DNA of 59,855 nt from Planctomycetia bacterium (GTDB lineage: Bacteria; Planctomycetota; Phycisphaerae; Phycisphaerales; SM1A02): positions 1 to 59,855 of the forward strand of contig SYAC01000061.1 of assembly GCA_005787685.1 (NCBI GenBank), read 5' to 3'. Positions within the stretch are counted from its first letter, which is position 1. Each line of letters begins with the position of its first letter. The position numbers and the translations under genes were made by a program. Below the pieces are notes generated by a model. That model saw only the letters and a list, made by a program, of their open reading frames with translations. It was not told where the DNA came from and did no database searches. Shown one piece after another: positions 17,551 through 27,502 of the stretch.

Positions 17551-19182
17551 TCAATGCCGAAACGCCGCGCCCGCGTCGCTGTCCGCGTCACCTTCCATGC
17601 GCAGATGCTCCAACTCCAGGCGCACTTGATCCGCGGGTTGCGCGCATCGGGTGGCCATCCAAAACAGCGGCACGGACAGGACTGCAATAATCAGCGTGTC
17701 GAATGAATTTTTCAAGTCGCCTGTTCCACCAAAGTCCTCGCTGCCAAACCATCCAACTGCAATCACCACCAGCGCGGTTGGAGCCAACCATATCAACGGC
17801 TTCCATGCGTTCACTACTGGCGCCTTGCCGCGCAACTTGGGAATGGCGTATGCAAAGAACACAATCACGCACAGAGCCACAATGACAGGAATGTACGACT
17901 TCACTCCGCTCCAATACACAATCAACAAGTTGGACGCGAACGCCACAAACGCCATGACTATTCCGCCTGGCATTTCAAAGGGACGCCGCGACTTTGGTTC
18001 GATGCGTCGCAACACCACCACGCTCACTGGAACCGAAATCACATTCAAAAAATAAGCCGCGGCGTTTAAATTCGCCAACTCTGTCCACTTGGGGTATGCA
18101 AACACAACCACTGAACTTACAAACCATGAGAACACCAGCGCCAAGACCGGCACGCCTTGCTTGTTCAACTGCAATAAAATATTCCAGGCGAATCGTTGCT
18201 GCGCCGCCGCATACACCACGCGCCCGGTACTGCCCACATATGCCAGACAACTTCCCCCGGGCGAAATCACCGCGTCGAAATATAAAATTTTCACCATAAG
18301 CGGCAACCCCGCCACCATTAAAATGGCTAAAAACGGAGCGTTTGCCTGGGGAATTTGAATGCTTTTCCAGCCGTTCGCATACTGATCCGTGTCCAGCGCG
18401 CCCAGGAACGCCAGCTGCACAATGAAATACAGAATCAGCGCAAACACCGTGGACATCAGAAACCCAAAGGGAATATCTTTCGCTGGATTTTTCGCCTCAC
18501 CCGCCAAGTCGCCAATAATGCGGAACCCGCATAGCGTGAACACAATACCGCCCATGGACAGCGCGGCAAAAATACTTTGCACTCCACCCGGCATAAAGCC
18601 CGCGCCATTGGATGTGAGATTAACGCTGTCAAACTTGGTGAACATCAACACCAACCCCACGCTCGCGGGAATGGCGATCTTCCACCATGTGATCACGCTG
18701 TTCATGCGTATCAACCAGCGCACACCAAAGAAATTCAGCACCGTGAAAAATGCGATCAACAAGACTGTGACTACTTGCCCGGTGTGGCTTAAGTTGGCCT
18801 CTTTGCCAACGGTCAACTCTGGAAAATACATGGCGCTATACGTGACAATACTGGTGGCTTCAATGGACGGAGTAGTGACATAAGCAAAGAACAGCAGCCA
18901 CATGTTGATCAGCGACATACCGCGGCCGTGCGTGGCCGATGAAACTTGCGCGCTTGAACCTGACACCGGAAACGAGCACGCCAATTCCGCCAAGCAGTAT
19001 CCCATGATCAACATCAATCCCGCGCCCACCACCCACGCCAACAGCGAGGCGGGACCCGCCTGCTTCACGGCTTCCATGGGAGCGTATAACCACCCAGAAC
19101 CAACAACTCCGGAAATTCCCAGCGCCACCAGTCCCCATCTGCTCACATCGCGGCGCAAATGAGTACTTGGTTCATTCATCAA
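17551..19182 (-). CDS. APC-superfamily amino acid permease
   Basis: A 543-residue inner-membrane protein with about 12 hydrophobic segments. The first contains the family motif GISGVVGSGWLYAP, where unwound glycine-rich helix 1 binds the substrate's amino and carboxyl groups. GFRIIGDLAGEAKNPAKDIP is the typical loop after helix 6. Residues after about 520 are a charged cytoplasmic tail. Substrate is unknown. The start may be either of two consecutive ATG codons. The giant HAF-repeat gene ends 20 nt upstream on the same strand. Confidence 0.92.
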   Translation of the reverse strand: MMNEPSTHLRRDVSRWGLVALGISGVVGSGWLYAPMEAVKQAGPASLLAWVVGAGLMLIMGYCLAELACSFPVSGSSAQVSSATHGRGMSLINMWLLFFAYVTTPSIEATSIVTYSAMYFPELTVGKEANLSHTGQVVTVLLIAFFTVLNFFGVRWLIRMNSVITWWKIAIPASVGLVLMFTKFDSVNLTSNGAGFMPGGVQSIFAALSMGGIVFTLCGFRIIGDLAGEAKNPAKDIPFGFLMSTVFALILYFIVQLAFLGALDTDQYANGWKSIQIPQANAPFLAILMVAGLPLMVKILYFDAVISPGGSCLAYVGSTGRVVYAAAQQRFAWNILLQLNKQGVPVLALVFSWFVSSVVVFAYPKWTELANLNAAAYFLNVISVPVSVVVLRRIEPKSRRPFEMPGGIVMAFVAFASNLLIVYWSGVKSYIPVIVALCVIVFFAYAIPKLRGKAPVVNAWKPLIWLAPTALVVIAVGWFGSEDFGGTGDLKNSFDTLIIAVLSVPLFWMATRCAQPADQVRLELEHLRMEGDADSDAGAAFRH

Positions 19183-19202
19183 TTAATGGTAACGCAAAAA
19201 AA

Positions 19203-22200
19203 TCATCGCACACCTTCGCTTGACGGCGCAAGTGGTTCCATGGGGGCAGCGGCGGAAGTTGACATTGCAAGCAGAAGGCAACCCAAATCAGCGCTATCCA
19301 TTTCACCATCGCAGTTGAGATCGGCAATCAACAATTCTGCGGATTCAAGTGCGCTGATGTATGCAACCATGTCACAGTCGTCCACCGTTCCACTTAAATC
19401 CACATCGCCTTCGGCGCGCTGACACGCATCAAGTATTCCGTCCATGTCCTCATCAAGCGTGGCTTGTAACTCAAGTTCACGCAACCTTCGCTGCGAGTCG
19501 ATCATGTCCACAGTGGGCTGCTCCACGACCATCACCCCAGTGACCAGGGCTGGCAATCGCTCATGCTCGACGGCGATTCGAGCAGCAATGATCAAGAATA
19601 ATTCATCGCATCGTATTTGCGACTCCGTGCGCGGGTCGCCATCCGCATCCGCACTCGCTCCATCTATTTCATCATGTCCATTCAAAGAATTTAATTGCGA
19701 ATTGGTTGGCGCGTCCAATGTCCCAGGGCTCGAACAACTTGCGGCGTTGGTGGCAGCGGCACTGGGCTTATACGATTCGCTTGAACTGGCATCATCCCCA
19801 ACCAAACTGTTCGAGTCTTCGGATACCCGAACACCAGTGGCGCTATCGCTGCTTGGACCAAGTCCAAGCGCAAAGACGGCACGCACGGTGTAGGTGTGCG
19901 TGGTGCTCGGCGTGGCGGTGGTGTCTTGTACCTGCATGTGAGTTGCATTACCAATTACTTTGACCGACAACTGGACTCCATCCCGATAGACACGATAGAG
20001 CTGCACGCCTTCCAACCTGATCCAGCGCACATCAATGCGGTCCGAAAAAACACTAGAGGCGGTCACGCCTCTAGGAATGGGTCCGCGCCAACCATAATTT
20101 CCAAAACTCGACGCGCTCTTTTGATTGCCAAACTTGGCTTTGACCGTGTACAGATAATTCACCAGAGACAAAGCTCCAGTACCAAAGCTGTCAATATGCG
20201 TGGAAGTACTCACTGAACCTGCAATCACGACTCCATTACGCGATACTTCGTATCCTGTCGCCCCAACAATTGGCGTCCATGTCACTTGAATTGAGGATTC
20301 AAACGCGCCATCGCTTGCCGCAACTTGCGTGGGCGCTGGCATGCCGCGATAGCCGGTATCCACGGAGCTTTCTGGACTGAAGCCAGCCGCTGAATTGGCG
20401 CGCACCGAATATCGGTACACCGCATTAGGACTTGCGCCTGAATCGCCGCCACTTACAGTTGTTCCCCCTACGACTGTGGCGACAGTCACGGGAGTATCCC
20501 CACTGTTCACGCGGCGCAATACTTCATACCCCGTTGCGTTTGCCGCGGCCGTCCATGTGACAAGCACTTGCGTAGACATTGTTCCCTCGCTTGCGCGCAC
20601 GCCCGTAGGAGGCGCCATGCGGTAGCCAGTGTTGCCCACACTTGCGTCGCTCGCACCAGCCGTGGATACCGCTTCGACCGTGTAGTTGTAAAGCGTTCCC
20701 ATGACCGCGGTCACATCATCGCAAGTCACCACGCCATTTCCAGTCACGCTGCCCGCCAACACTTTCCCGCTGGGGTTTGTTCTATACACGGAATATCCAG
20801 TCGCGCCCTCGCTGGCTACCCATTTCACAGTCACTTTGTCAGCGAGTCCATCCGATGCATTCACGCTCAGGGGAGCGGCTACCTTGCGATATCCAGAATT
20901 AATCAAACTGGACGCGCTTGGAACAACTGGATTCACCGCGGATCCCGCGGCACTGATGGCCTTCACAGAGTAATTATATTTTTTACCAGGCACGGCCAAC
21001 GAGTCACTAAATGCAAGAGCACTTGTGGTTGAACCAATCGCTCCAGTAGTTCCGCTGCGGAAGATTTGATAGCCCACCGCATTTGCCACGCTGTTCCAAG
21101 TGACATCCACTCTCGTGGTGAACGCGCCGTCAGTCGCCGCAACATTTGATGGCGCAAGAACATTGATGAAGCCCGTGTTGGCGGCACTCGAAGCGCCTAG
21201 GCCAGCCGGAGTTGACGCCGTAACCGTGTAAGAGAAAGTCTGACCCACTGCCACCACATCATTAAAGGTCGTCGTGGTTTGAACTTGCGCAGTGCGAATA
21301 GTTACACCATCACGCTTGACCTCATAGCCAGTCGCACTCGGTACAGCGTTCCATGACACGGTGATCTTATCTGTGAAAGTTCCATCAGTTGCATTTAATC
21401 CAGTCGGAACTTCAGGCGCCCGCCAACCGATCGCAGGCGGAGTGCTGAGTTCGCTTGAACCTGTAGCGGCGACCGACTTCACGGCATATGAAAAGTTCAC
21501 GCCAATCGTGGCGGTCGGATCGTCATACTGCGTTGTGGTTGATGTCCCAATGATTGTTCCATTGCGGAATATTTCATAGCTTGTCGCGCCGACCGCCGCG
21601 TTCCATGTCACAGTGATTTTGTTCGTGAACAAACCGTCGCTGGCCGCGACTCCGGTTGGCGCAACAATGTTGATGTAACTAAAGGCTGCCGTTGCCGATG
21701 CCGTTCCTAATGGCGTCGTCACCACGACATCTTTCGCGCCCGCAATTCCCGCAGGCGTCACTGCGGTAATCAATATGTCGCTCAGAACAACAACACTTGT
21801 CGCCGCAACTCCGCCAACAGTGACGCTGCTTGCCCCGGTTAAATTCGTTCCCGTGATTGTTATGGCCGTGCCGCCCAACGTTGTTCCTGAAGTTGGCGCA
21901 ATGCTTGCGATAATTGGCGCGCTTGTCTCAACCAAATTTAAACCGCTTACAACAAAGATCGACTCGGCGCCATTGACTTCATCCACCGCAATAACGGTAT
22001 GGCCATCTGCTGAAATGCCGCACTGCTGCGGATTGCGGGCGGACATATTTATGCCTTGGTCGGTGAGATATATTTTGAGATCAATAATCTCAGTTGCCTC
22101 GGACCACAGACATGCAACTTGGGATTGACCCTCTGCATCGCGCGAACCCGCCACAATGGTGCCGTCGGCGCTCAGGCTTAACGAGTGAATGTGACGCAGC

Positions 22201-24476
22201 GCCTCGGGCAACGCAATCAACGCGCCAGAGGATTGTCTCCACAAAAATGCGCGGCGAATTTTTGTGAACTCGGAGTTATTTTCATAGTGCTCCGACATTC
22301 CCAAGATCACATTGCCATCTTGGCTGACAGCCATGGGCCAGTACAAATCATTCAAAGTGTCATCAGGCCAATGTGGATTCTCTACCATGCCAGCGCTAGT
22401 CCAGCGGAACACTTTACTTTTATTGCCTTCACCAAATGCGATGCTGGTTCCAACCACCACCGAACCATTCGCGCTGACAAAGAACGCCGCCGAGTTCCCA
22501 GTGCCTTGAAGCCTGCCTAAATCTTGTAGTACTCCATTGTGGTATCGAAAGGCGGTCAGATTGAACGGCTGTCCCGTGACAGAATTAATTCCACCAATGC
22601 TGGCCCCCACCACCGTCGAGCCATCACCACTCACCGCAAGCGCGGTCGACGAGGAATCACTGTTGAGCGCACCTAAGGAAATTGGCACACCGCCAGCGCT
22701 CCAAGCGACCGCATGACAAAAAGATCCCTCGCCATTCTTATTCAAACTACTTCCAACAACCACCGTGCCGTCGTCGCTCACGCACCTGCCACCCTGGCTT
22801 GAATCGTGGTCATTATTTGTTGTGAGATCGGTGTTTACATTGCCAAAACCAATAAATGATTCTTGATCGCCACCCAAAGGGCTTAAAGACAATTTTGCGC
22901 CCACGCTATTAAAGCGAAATGCCTTTCTGCGGGTTTGATTTGTTTGCTCGTCATACAGGCGCGCCACGCCCACGCCAACCAAACCATTGCCGCTGACCAT
23001 GTCGCTTTGGGAATCAATTTCTCCCAGGGCGGTATTCACACCAAGATCAACATTGCCCCCATTGGTCCAACGAAACGCGTGGTTTCCCATGTCTCTACTT
23101 GCATGGGCATTATTGCTTGAGAACAAATCACCAAACTGCGCCGATCCCACCACCACCGAGCCATTGGTGCTTATATCCGACGGCATGATTGGCGTTGCAA
23201 GCGCGCCAAGTTTTTGTATTCCACTCATGGCCGTCCAGCGAAAGGCGGTGAAATATTGATACTGGCCAAGATTTACAGCGGTGGCCACAACGCCCACAAC
23301 AACTGTGCCATCGGAGTTCACCGCGTTTGCACTTGCGTCCGTGGACCCAAGCGGCAATCCCAAATTGTTGAAACCATTAGCGCTTGTCCAACGCACCGCG
23401 TGAAAACCTGTCGATACTTGCGACACAACATGCCACGTCTGTCCAACCAAGATACTTCCATTGCCATTGATGGCATTAATTTGGGCATGCGTGCTGCCAC
23501 TAGGCAATCCGCCAAGAGTTGTCATGCCGCTCTGGGATGTCCAGCGAAAGGCGCTTCGATCCAAACCTTTCAACGCGGTTCCAGCGATAACCAATCCATC
23601 GGCGCTCACCAACGCAACTGCGCTGTCAATTTTGGGGACAGGCGTGCCACAATTCAACCAAGATTGAATCCCAAATTCAATTTTCCAGCGGAAGACATGC
23701 ACATTGAATTGCCCCTCTGACCCGGGAATAATATAAGTTCCAACAACGCAATTACCATCCGCGCTGAGATCGGTTGCAACCGCTTGACTATTGAATACAA
23801 GAAATATTTCCTGCCAACTTCCAAATGAACCTGTTGGATCAGACCACCGGTATGCGCCACCAGATACTTTGTTGGCAATGATCACGGAGCCATCGCTGTT
23901 GATGCGCGCGCTGCCGGCAATCCAAGAATTTTCGGATGTCAGTAAAGACCAATTTCCCGTGGCATTTGTCCAGCGCCAAATTTTATAATTGGAACCGCCT
24001 TGACTCATTGCCACAATCGTGCTGCCATCGGCGCTGATGCGCGGGGCATTGATCTGGTCCCAAGTTTCGCCAGATGTTGGCGGCTGACCCAAATCTTGCC
24101 AGCCGACATTTTGCGTCCAGCGCGCTATGGAGCGCTGGAGTTGACCGTTGTTGTACGCGTCATATGTTCCAACAGACACGGGCGCGCCACTGGTGCTTGC
24201 TCCTGTTGCGATGGGAGGATTTTCTTGCGCGTCAATGCCGCCAAGGCTGATCATGCCACCGGCATTGGTCCACCGAAATGATGTGTTGGCGCTTAGGCCA
24301 CTCACAAAATTGCCGTCATTGCTTACAAATTTGGCGTTGGAGTTGGCGGTGAAACTTACAACATCTTGCAGCGTCACTTGGGCGTGCGCGCCGCGCGCAC
24401 AAAGAACAACGACAGCGTACGCAAACAAAAGCGCACCCTTAAACCAAATACAAGGTTGCCTACGGCTCGTCGTCAT
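19203..24476 (-). CDS. Giant secreted HAF-repeat / IPT / Fn3 / dockerin-like protein
   Basis: A 1757-residue exported protein. Residues 1-32 are a signal peptide. About 33-850 consist of more than ten HAF-type repeats (pattern AFRW ... LGxL ... SxDGxxVVG), probably beta-propeller-like. About 852-935 is an IPT/TIG domain (SIAPTSGTTLGGTAITITG). About 936-1550 are seven fibronectin type III repeats, each with ATGYEV or a variant. After a low-complexity linker, about 1680-1757 carry calcium-loop sequences DEDMDGILD, DVDLSGTVDD and DLNCDGEMDSADL, a dockerin-like pair. A cell-surface adhesion or anchoring role is inferred. No catalytic domain is seen. It is the first gene of a minus-strand group with the permease and exonuclease. 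Confidence 0.9.
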   Translation of the reverse strand: MTTSRRQPCIWFKGALLFAYAVVVLCARGAHAQVTLQDVVSFTANSNAKFVSNDGNFVSGLSANTSFRWTNAGGMISLGGIDAQENPPIATGASTSGAPVSVGTYDAYNNGQLQRSIARWTQNVGWQDLGQPPTSGETWDQINAPRISADGSTIVAMSQGGSNYKIWRWTNATGNWSLLTSENSWIAGSARINSDGSVIIANKVSGGAYRWSDPTGSFGSWQEIFLVFNSQAVATDLSADGNCVVGTYIIPGSEGQFNVHVFRWKIEFGIQSWLNCGTPVPKIDSAVALVSADGLVIAGTALKGLDRSAFRWTSQSGMTTLGGLPSGSTHAQINAINGNGSILVGQTWHVVSQVSTGFHAVRWTSANGFNNLGLPLGSTDASANAVNSDGTVVVGVVATAVNLGQYQYFTAFRWTAMSGIQKLGALATPIMPSDISTNGSVVVGSAQFGDLFSSNNAHASRDMGNHAFRWTNGGNVDLGVNTALGEIDSQSDMVSGNGLVGVGVARLYDEQTNQTRRKAFRFNSVGAKLSLSPLGGDQESFIGFGNVNTDLTTNNDHDSSQGGRCVSDDGTVVVGSSLNKNGEGSFCHAVAWSAGGVPISLGALNSDSSSTALAVSGDGSTVVGASIGGINSVTGQPFNLTAFRYHNGVLQDLGRLQGTGNSAAFFVSANGSVVVGTSIAFGEGNKSKVFRWTSAGMVENPHWPDDTLNDLYWPMAVSQDGNVILGMSEHYENNSEFTKIRRAFLWRQSSGALIALPEALRHIHSLSLSADGTIVAGSRDAEGQSQVACLWSEATEIIDLKIYLTDQGINMSARNPQQCGISADGHTVIAVDEVNGAESIFVVSGLNLVETSAPIIASIAPTSGTTLGGTAITITGTNLTGASSVTVGGVAATSVVVLSDILITAVTPAGIAGAKDVVVTTPLGTASATAAFSYINIVAPTGVAASDGLFTNKITVTWNAAVGATSYEIFRNGTIIGTSTTTQYDDPTATIGVNFSYAVKSVAATGSSELSTPPAIGWRAPEVPTGLNATDGTFTDKITVSWNAVPSATGYEVKRDGVTIRTAQVQTTTTFNDVVAVGQTFSYTVTASTPAGLGASSAANTGFINVLAPSNVAATDGAFTTRVDVTWNSVANAVGYQIFRSGTTGAIGSTTSALAFSDSLAVPGKKYNYSVKAISAAGSAVNPVVPSASSLINSGYRKVAAPLSVNASDGLADKVTVKWVASEGATGYSVYRTNPSGKVLAGSVTGNGVVTCDDVTAVMGTLYNYTVEAVSTAGASDASVGNTGYRMAPPTGVRASEGTMSTQVLVTWTAAANATGYEVLRRVNSGDTPVTVATVVGGTTVSGGDSGASPNAVYRYSVRANSAAGFSPESSVDTGYRGMPAPTQVAASDGAFESSIQVTWTPIVGATGYEVSRNGVVIAGSVSTSTHIDSFGTGALSLVNYLYTVKAKFGNQKSASSFGNYGWRGPIPRGVTASSVFSDRIDVRWIRLEGVQLYRVYRDGVQLSVKVIGNATHMQVQDTTATPSTTHTYTVRAVFALGLGPSSDSATGVRVSEDSNSLVGDDASSSESYKPSAAATNAASCSSPGTLDAPTNSQLNSLNGHDEIDGASADADGDPRTESQIRCDELFLIIAARIAVEHERLPALVTGVMVVEQPTVDMIDSQRRLRELELQATLDEDMDGILDACQRAEGDVDLSGTVDDCDMVAYISALESAELLIADLNCDGEMDSADLGCLLLAMSTSAAAPMEPLAPSSEGVR

Positions 24477-24784
24477 TGCTTGTGCTATTGGATTTTAATC
24501 CTAAAGAAGAGCTTTATGTCACGAATACATTCATACCATCGCATCACACACATTTGTCATTCAAAACACCATGCACCAGGGCGCCATGCCCACTGCCAAA
24601 CTATCCCATACAAACTAAAATTTGAGAACATTTTTTCTGTGTTTAAGTTGAATAACCTGAAATCCAGCTGAAAACAAGTTATGAGCCCTCAATAAAAAAC
24701 GCCCCGACTTTATAAGGTCGGGGCGTTGTGCAAATTATGTAAATGCGTGCCTTGCAATGGCGGGGTTAGCCCAGCCAGCACAAC
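24477..24784. other. 308-bp intergenic region between rplQ and the HAF-repeat gene
   Basis: AT-richer than its surroundings. It holds the ribosomal-cluster terminator (24694-24727) and must contain the promoter of the giant secreted protein, transcribed leftward. No strong -35/-10 pair stands out for that promoter. No open frame with plausible coding content is visible in either strand, nor any RNA gene. Confidence 0.6.
24694..24727 (-). terminator. Rho-independent terminator of the ribosomal protein cluster
   Basis: An 11-bp perfect GC-rich stem (24698-24708 with 24717-24727, core CGCCCCGAC) has an 8-nt loop. In the minus direction it is followed by a run of six T (24694-24699). It lies about 57 nt after the rplQ stop, closing the leftward cluster. 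Confidence 0.92.
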
Positions 24785-25414
24785 TCACTCGCTCTTGGCT
24801 TCAGACTTGTCTTGCGCCTTCGCGGCGTTCTTGCCGTCGGCGATTTCCTTGCGCTTCTTGGCGGCAAACGCCGCACGGCGATTGGAAACTTTACGACGAT
24901 TGCCAGCTCGGCCACTCACTTGGCTTCCGCTTTCGGAACCAACGAGTTGAAGAATCACAAGCATGGTTGCATCGCCAACGCGGTGCTTGTCCTGCTTGAT
25001 GATGCGGGTGTAGCCACCCGCGCGATCCTTGTAACGCGTAGCCACGCGGGTGAGAATGTGCTCGATCAATCGAGGCGACTTGCGCACTTCACCGAAGCGG
25101 TTGAACTCGATTGAATCCACCGCGGGCAGCTCCCAATATTCACTGGTCTTGCGACTTTCTGGAACATTGGGGTCCGCGATCCACGCAAAGACCTTGCGAT
25201 CGGGCAACTTGCTGAGCAACTGTCGACGCGTGGTCAAAGACTTGGTCTTGGCCGTGGTGATCAGCTTCTCAATAAATGGTTGCACCATCTTGGCCTTGGG
25301 CAAAGTGGTTTCAATCTGTCCGTGTTCAAACAAACCTGCGGCAAGATTTCGAATCATCGCGCGGCGATGATCTTCCTTCAGACACAGTTGTTTTCCAGCT
25401 ACTTTATGGCGCAT
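24785..25414 (-). CDS. rplQ: 50S ribosomal protein L17 with extended C-terminus
   Basis: Large-subunit protein at the exit-tunnel surface. The N-terminus MRHKVAGKQL and HRRAMIRNLAAGLFEHGQIETT are typical, as are PRLIEHILTRVATRYKDRAGGYTRI and VILQLVG. The usual length is about 120; here it is 209. The extra length comes from a central insertion (about 75-110, ADPNVPESRKTSEYWELP) and an Ala/Lys-rich tail after about 165. It is the last gene of the cluster, following rpoA, and is followed by a strong terminator. Confidence 0.96.
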   Translation of the reverse strand: MRHKVAGKQLCLKEDHRRAMIRNLAAGLFEHGQIETTLPKAKMVQPFIEKLITTAKTKSLTTRRQLLSKLPDRKVFAWIADPNVPESRKTSEYWELPAVDSIEFNRFGEVRKSPRLIEHILTRVATRYKDRAGGYTRIIKQDKHRVGDATMLVILQLVGSESGSQVSGRAGNRRKVSNRRAAFAAKKRKEIADGKNAAKAQDKSEAKSE

Positions 25415-25459
25415 TGCAAATTCCTCAATTCAAAACGGGGCACAATCAGATCGAACACA

Positions 25460-26476
25460 TTAAGCGTGTGAATCACTGGTCGCTGGCTTGAAGCCCTCAG
25501 GCATAACCATGCCCAAGCCCAAACCTTCGTCTTCCAATGACTTCTTCAATTCTCGCAAGCTGGTGCGGCCAAATGCCCGCAGACACAGCATGTCGTTCTC
25601 GGTTTTACGAACCAGTTCATGCACAAATTTAATCTTGGCGCTTTCCAGGCAATTACTCACACGAACGGTGAGGTCAAGCTCGGAGATTGGCATGTTGATC
25701 TTGCGCAGCAACTCAAGTTCGGCGTCTGGCTCGTTGGCAATATTGGTTGGAACAGTTTCTTCACCTTCATTGTCATACATCACAAACGGATTCAAGTGCT
25801 TGCGCAGAATCTTGGATGCTTCCACTAAAGCCATTTCTGGCGAGATGGTTCCGTTGGTCCAAATATCCAGGATCAAACGGTCATAGTTGGTGCGTTGCCC
25901 AACTCGGGTGTCCTCAACGCGGTAACGAACGCGAAGCACTGGACTGAAGATGGCGTCCACTGGAATCAGTCCAATTTCTTGCTCCTCAATCTTGGCCCAT
26001 TGCTCGCTCGCAGGCAGATAGCCGCGGCCCTTCTCAACCGTGAATTCAGCGGCGAATTCCTTCTTTTCGGTCATTGTGGCCAACACGGTTTCTGGATTGT
26101 GAATTTGAATCGAAGCGTCAGCCTCGATCAGATCCGGCGTCACTTCGCCGGGACCCTCGGCCAGCAGCCGCATGGTCTTGGCGGTGTCGCCCTCCATGCT
26201 GACAACCAACTTTTTGATATTCAAAATAATGTCGGTCACATCTTCATTCACGCCGGGAAGACTTGTGAACGCGTGCGTCACGCCCGCAATCTTCACGCTG
26301 GTGATAGCCGCGCCTTCAAGGCTGGACAACAGAATGCGACGAAGACTGTTTCCAATGGTGGTTCCAAAGCCGCGCTCAAATGGCTCGGCGGTGAAACGAC
26401 CAAAGGTTTGTGTCAGACTCTTTTGCTCAACAGTGACATGTGACGGAAGCTCTAATCCGCGCCATCGAACGTGCAT
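25460..26476 (-). CDS. rpoA: DNA-directed RNA polymerase subunit alpha
   Basis: A 338-residue alpha subunit that nucleates RNA polymerase assembly and contacts activators and UP elements. The N-terminal dimerisation domain contains RGFGTTIGNSLRRILLSSLEGAAIT. The C-terminal domain contains ELDLTVRVSNCLESA and FGRTSLRELKKSLEDEGLGLGM, the helix-hairpin-helix DNA-binding region. The usual neighbour rpsD is missing between rpsK and rpoA. In its place is a 198-nt gap with a good promoter and dyad symmetries, so rpoA-rplQ may be transcribed partly on their own. Confidence 0.98.
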   Translation of the reverse strand: MHVRWRGLELPSHVTVEQKSLTQTFGRFTAEPFERGFGTTIGNSLRRILLSSLEGAAITSVKIAGVTHAFTSLPGVNEDVTDIILNIKKLVVSMEGDTAKTMRLLAEGPGEVTPDLIEADASIQIHNPETVLATMTEKKEFAAEFTVEKGRGYLPASEQWAKIEEQEIGLIPVDAIFSPVLRVRYRVEDTRVGQRTNYDRLILDIWTNGTISPEMALVEASKILRKHLNPFVMYDNEGEETVPTNIANEPDAELELLRKINMPISELDLTVRVSNCLESAKIKFVHELVRKTENDMLCLRAFGRTSLRELKKSLEDEGLGLGMVMPEGFKPATSDSHA

Positions 26477-26535
26477 GGTGAATCTCCAAAGTTGCGGCAG
26501 AATCCAGAACAGGAAACTCTTGGACTCACGGCGAA

Positions 26536-26563
26536 TATTGAACTCTGCTGCAACAGTTCAATA
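26536..26563 (-). promoter_or_regulatory. Dyad in the rpoA leader
   Basis: TATTGAACT and AGTTCAATA (26536-26544 and 26555-26563) form a perfect 9-bp inverted repeat with a 10-nt spacer, 60 nt upstream of the rpoA start. Two weaker hairpins lie farther upstream: a CTTGGCCAAG palindrome, and CCCGACC paired with GGTCGCGGG. There is no T run, so this is not a terminator. It could be an RNA stem controlling rpoA translation or a protein-binding site. Confidence 0.5.
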
Positions 26564-26640
26564 CGCCTTCTTGGCCAAGAGAAGTACGATTTGCAAACAC
26601 CCAGCGAAACTAGGCCCGCGACCACAAAACACGGTCGGGC

Positions 26641-26669
26641 AGTATAAGCGAAAAACCCTTCCAAATCAA
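26641..26669 (-). promoter_or_regulatory. Promoter upstream of rpoA
   Basis: On the minus strand TTGATT (26669-26664), exactly 17 nt, then TATACT (26646-26641). It starts five bases beyond the rpsK stop codon. The predicted transcript would begin near 26634 and have a leader of about 158 nt before rpoA. The spacing and -10 are close to consensus. Confidence 0.6.
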
Positions 26670-26674
26670 CGCTC

Positions 26675-27049
26675 TTACACGCGTCGCTTCTTGGGGGCGC
26701 GGCATCCGTTGTGCGGAATTGGTGTGTGATCTTCAATGGCGATCACCTTTAAGCCGTTGTGCGCAAGGCCAGTCACGGCGCTTTCGCGGCCAGGACCTGG
26801 TCCCTTCACACGAACTTCCACCTCACGCATACCTAAACGCTTGACCTTGCCCGCGACTTTTTCAGCGGCGCGGCTGGCGGCGAACGGAGTGCTCTTGCGA
26901 GCGCCCTTAAAACCAACGCTGCCGGCTGAATCCCATGCCAGGGTCTCACCGTTCACATCGGTCACAGTAACAATGGTGTTGTTGAAGGTCGCGTTCACAA
27001 CCACGATACCCTTCACGATATTTTTGCGGACTTTTTTCTTACTTGCCAT
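26675..27049 (-). CDS. rpsK: 30S ribosomal protein S11
   Basis: Small-subunit platform protein near the mRNA exit and Shine-Dalgarno helix. At 124 residues it is normal length. Diagnostic stretches are [42 protein letters not shown] and the basic C-terminus [12 protein letters not shown]. It lies 48 nt after rpsM. rpsD, which normally follows, is absent. Confidence 0.98.
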   Translation of the reverse strand: MASKKKVRKNIVKGIVVVNATFNNTIVTVTDVNGETLAWDSAGSVGFKGARKSTPFAASRAAEKVAGKVKRLGMREVEVRVKGPGPGRESAVTGLAHNGLKVIAIEDHTPIPHNGCRAPKKRRV

Positions 27050-27097
27050 ATGAATAATTCCTGTTCTTCAACCTGTTCTTCAAATTGCGCGACGGGA

Positions 27098-27475
27098 TCA
27101 ACCCTTCACGCCCTTCTTGCCGGCGACCGTTCGCTTTTTGCCCTTACGAGTGCGGGCGTTTGTACGAGTTCGTTGACCACGACAAGGCAATCCCTTGCGA
27201 TGACGCTCGCCGCGGTAGCAGCGAATGTCCTTGAGACGTTGAATATCCTGCTGAGTTTGGCGGCGCAGCGCGCCCTCCAAGATGTAGCTTTGATCAAGCA
27301 ATTGGCTGATGTTGGCCAATTCCTTGTCGTCCAGTGTGCTGGCTCGGCGTTCGCCATCAATGCCGGTCTTGGCAAGAATGTCCTTGGCGAACTTGGGGCC
27401 AATGCCGTGGATGTATTGAAGAGCGAAAAGAATCTTCTTGCGCTCGGGAATGTCGATACCTGCTAGTCGTGGCAT
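27098..27475 (-). CDS. rpsM: 30S ribosomal protein S13
   Basis: Head protein that contacts the 50S subunit and P-site tRNA. At 125 residues it is typical: ARLAGIDIPERKK at the start, YIHGIGPKFAKDIL as the helix-hairpin-helix, and the basic tail RTRTNARTRKGKKRTVAGKK. It follows rpmJ after 27 nt and precedes rpsK. Confidence 0.98.
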   Translation of the reverse strand: MPRLAGIDIPERKKILFALQYIHGIGPKFAKDILAKTGIDGERRASTLDDKELANISQLLDQSYILEGALRRQTQQDIQRLKDIRCYRGERHRKGLPCRGQRTRTNARTRKGKKRTVAGKKGVKG

Positions 27476-27502
27476 GGGGTGCTCCTTAAAATCTTTTCTG
27501 AA

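Noticed and set aside
19840-21680. Long-range repeats
   Set aside because: These are diverged Fn3 domains of one protein, not mobile or CRISPR repeats.
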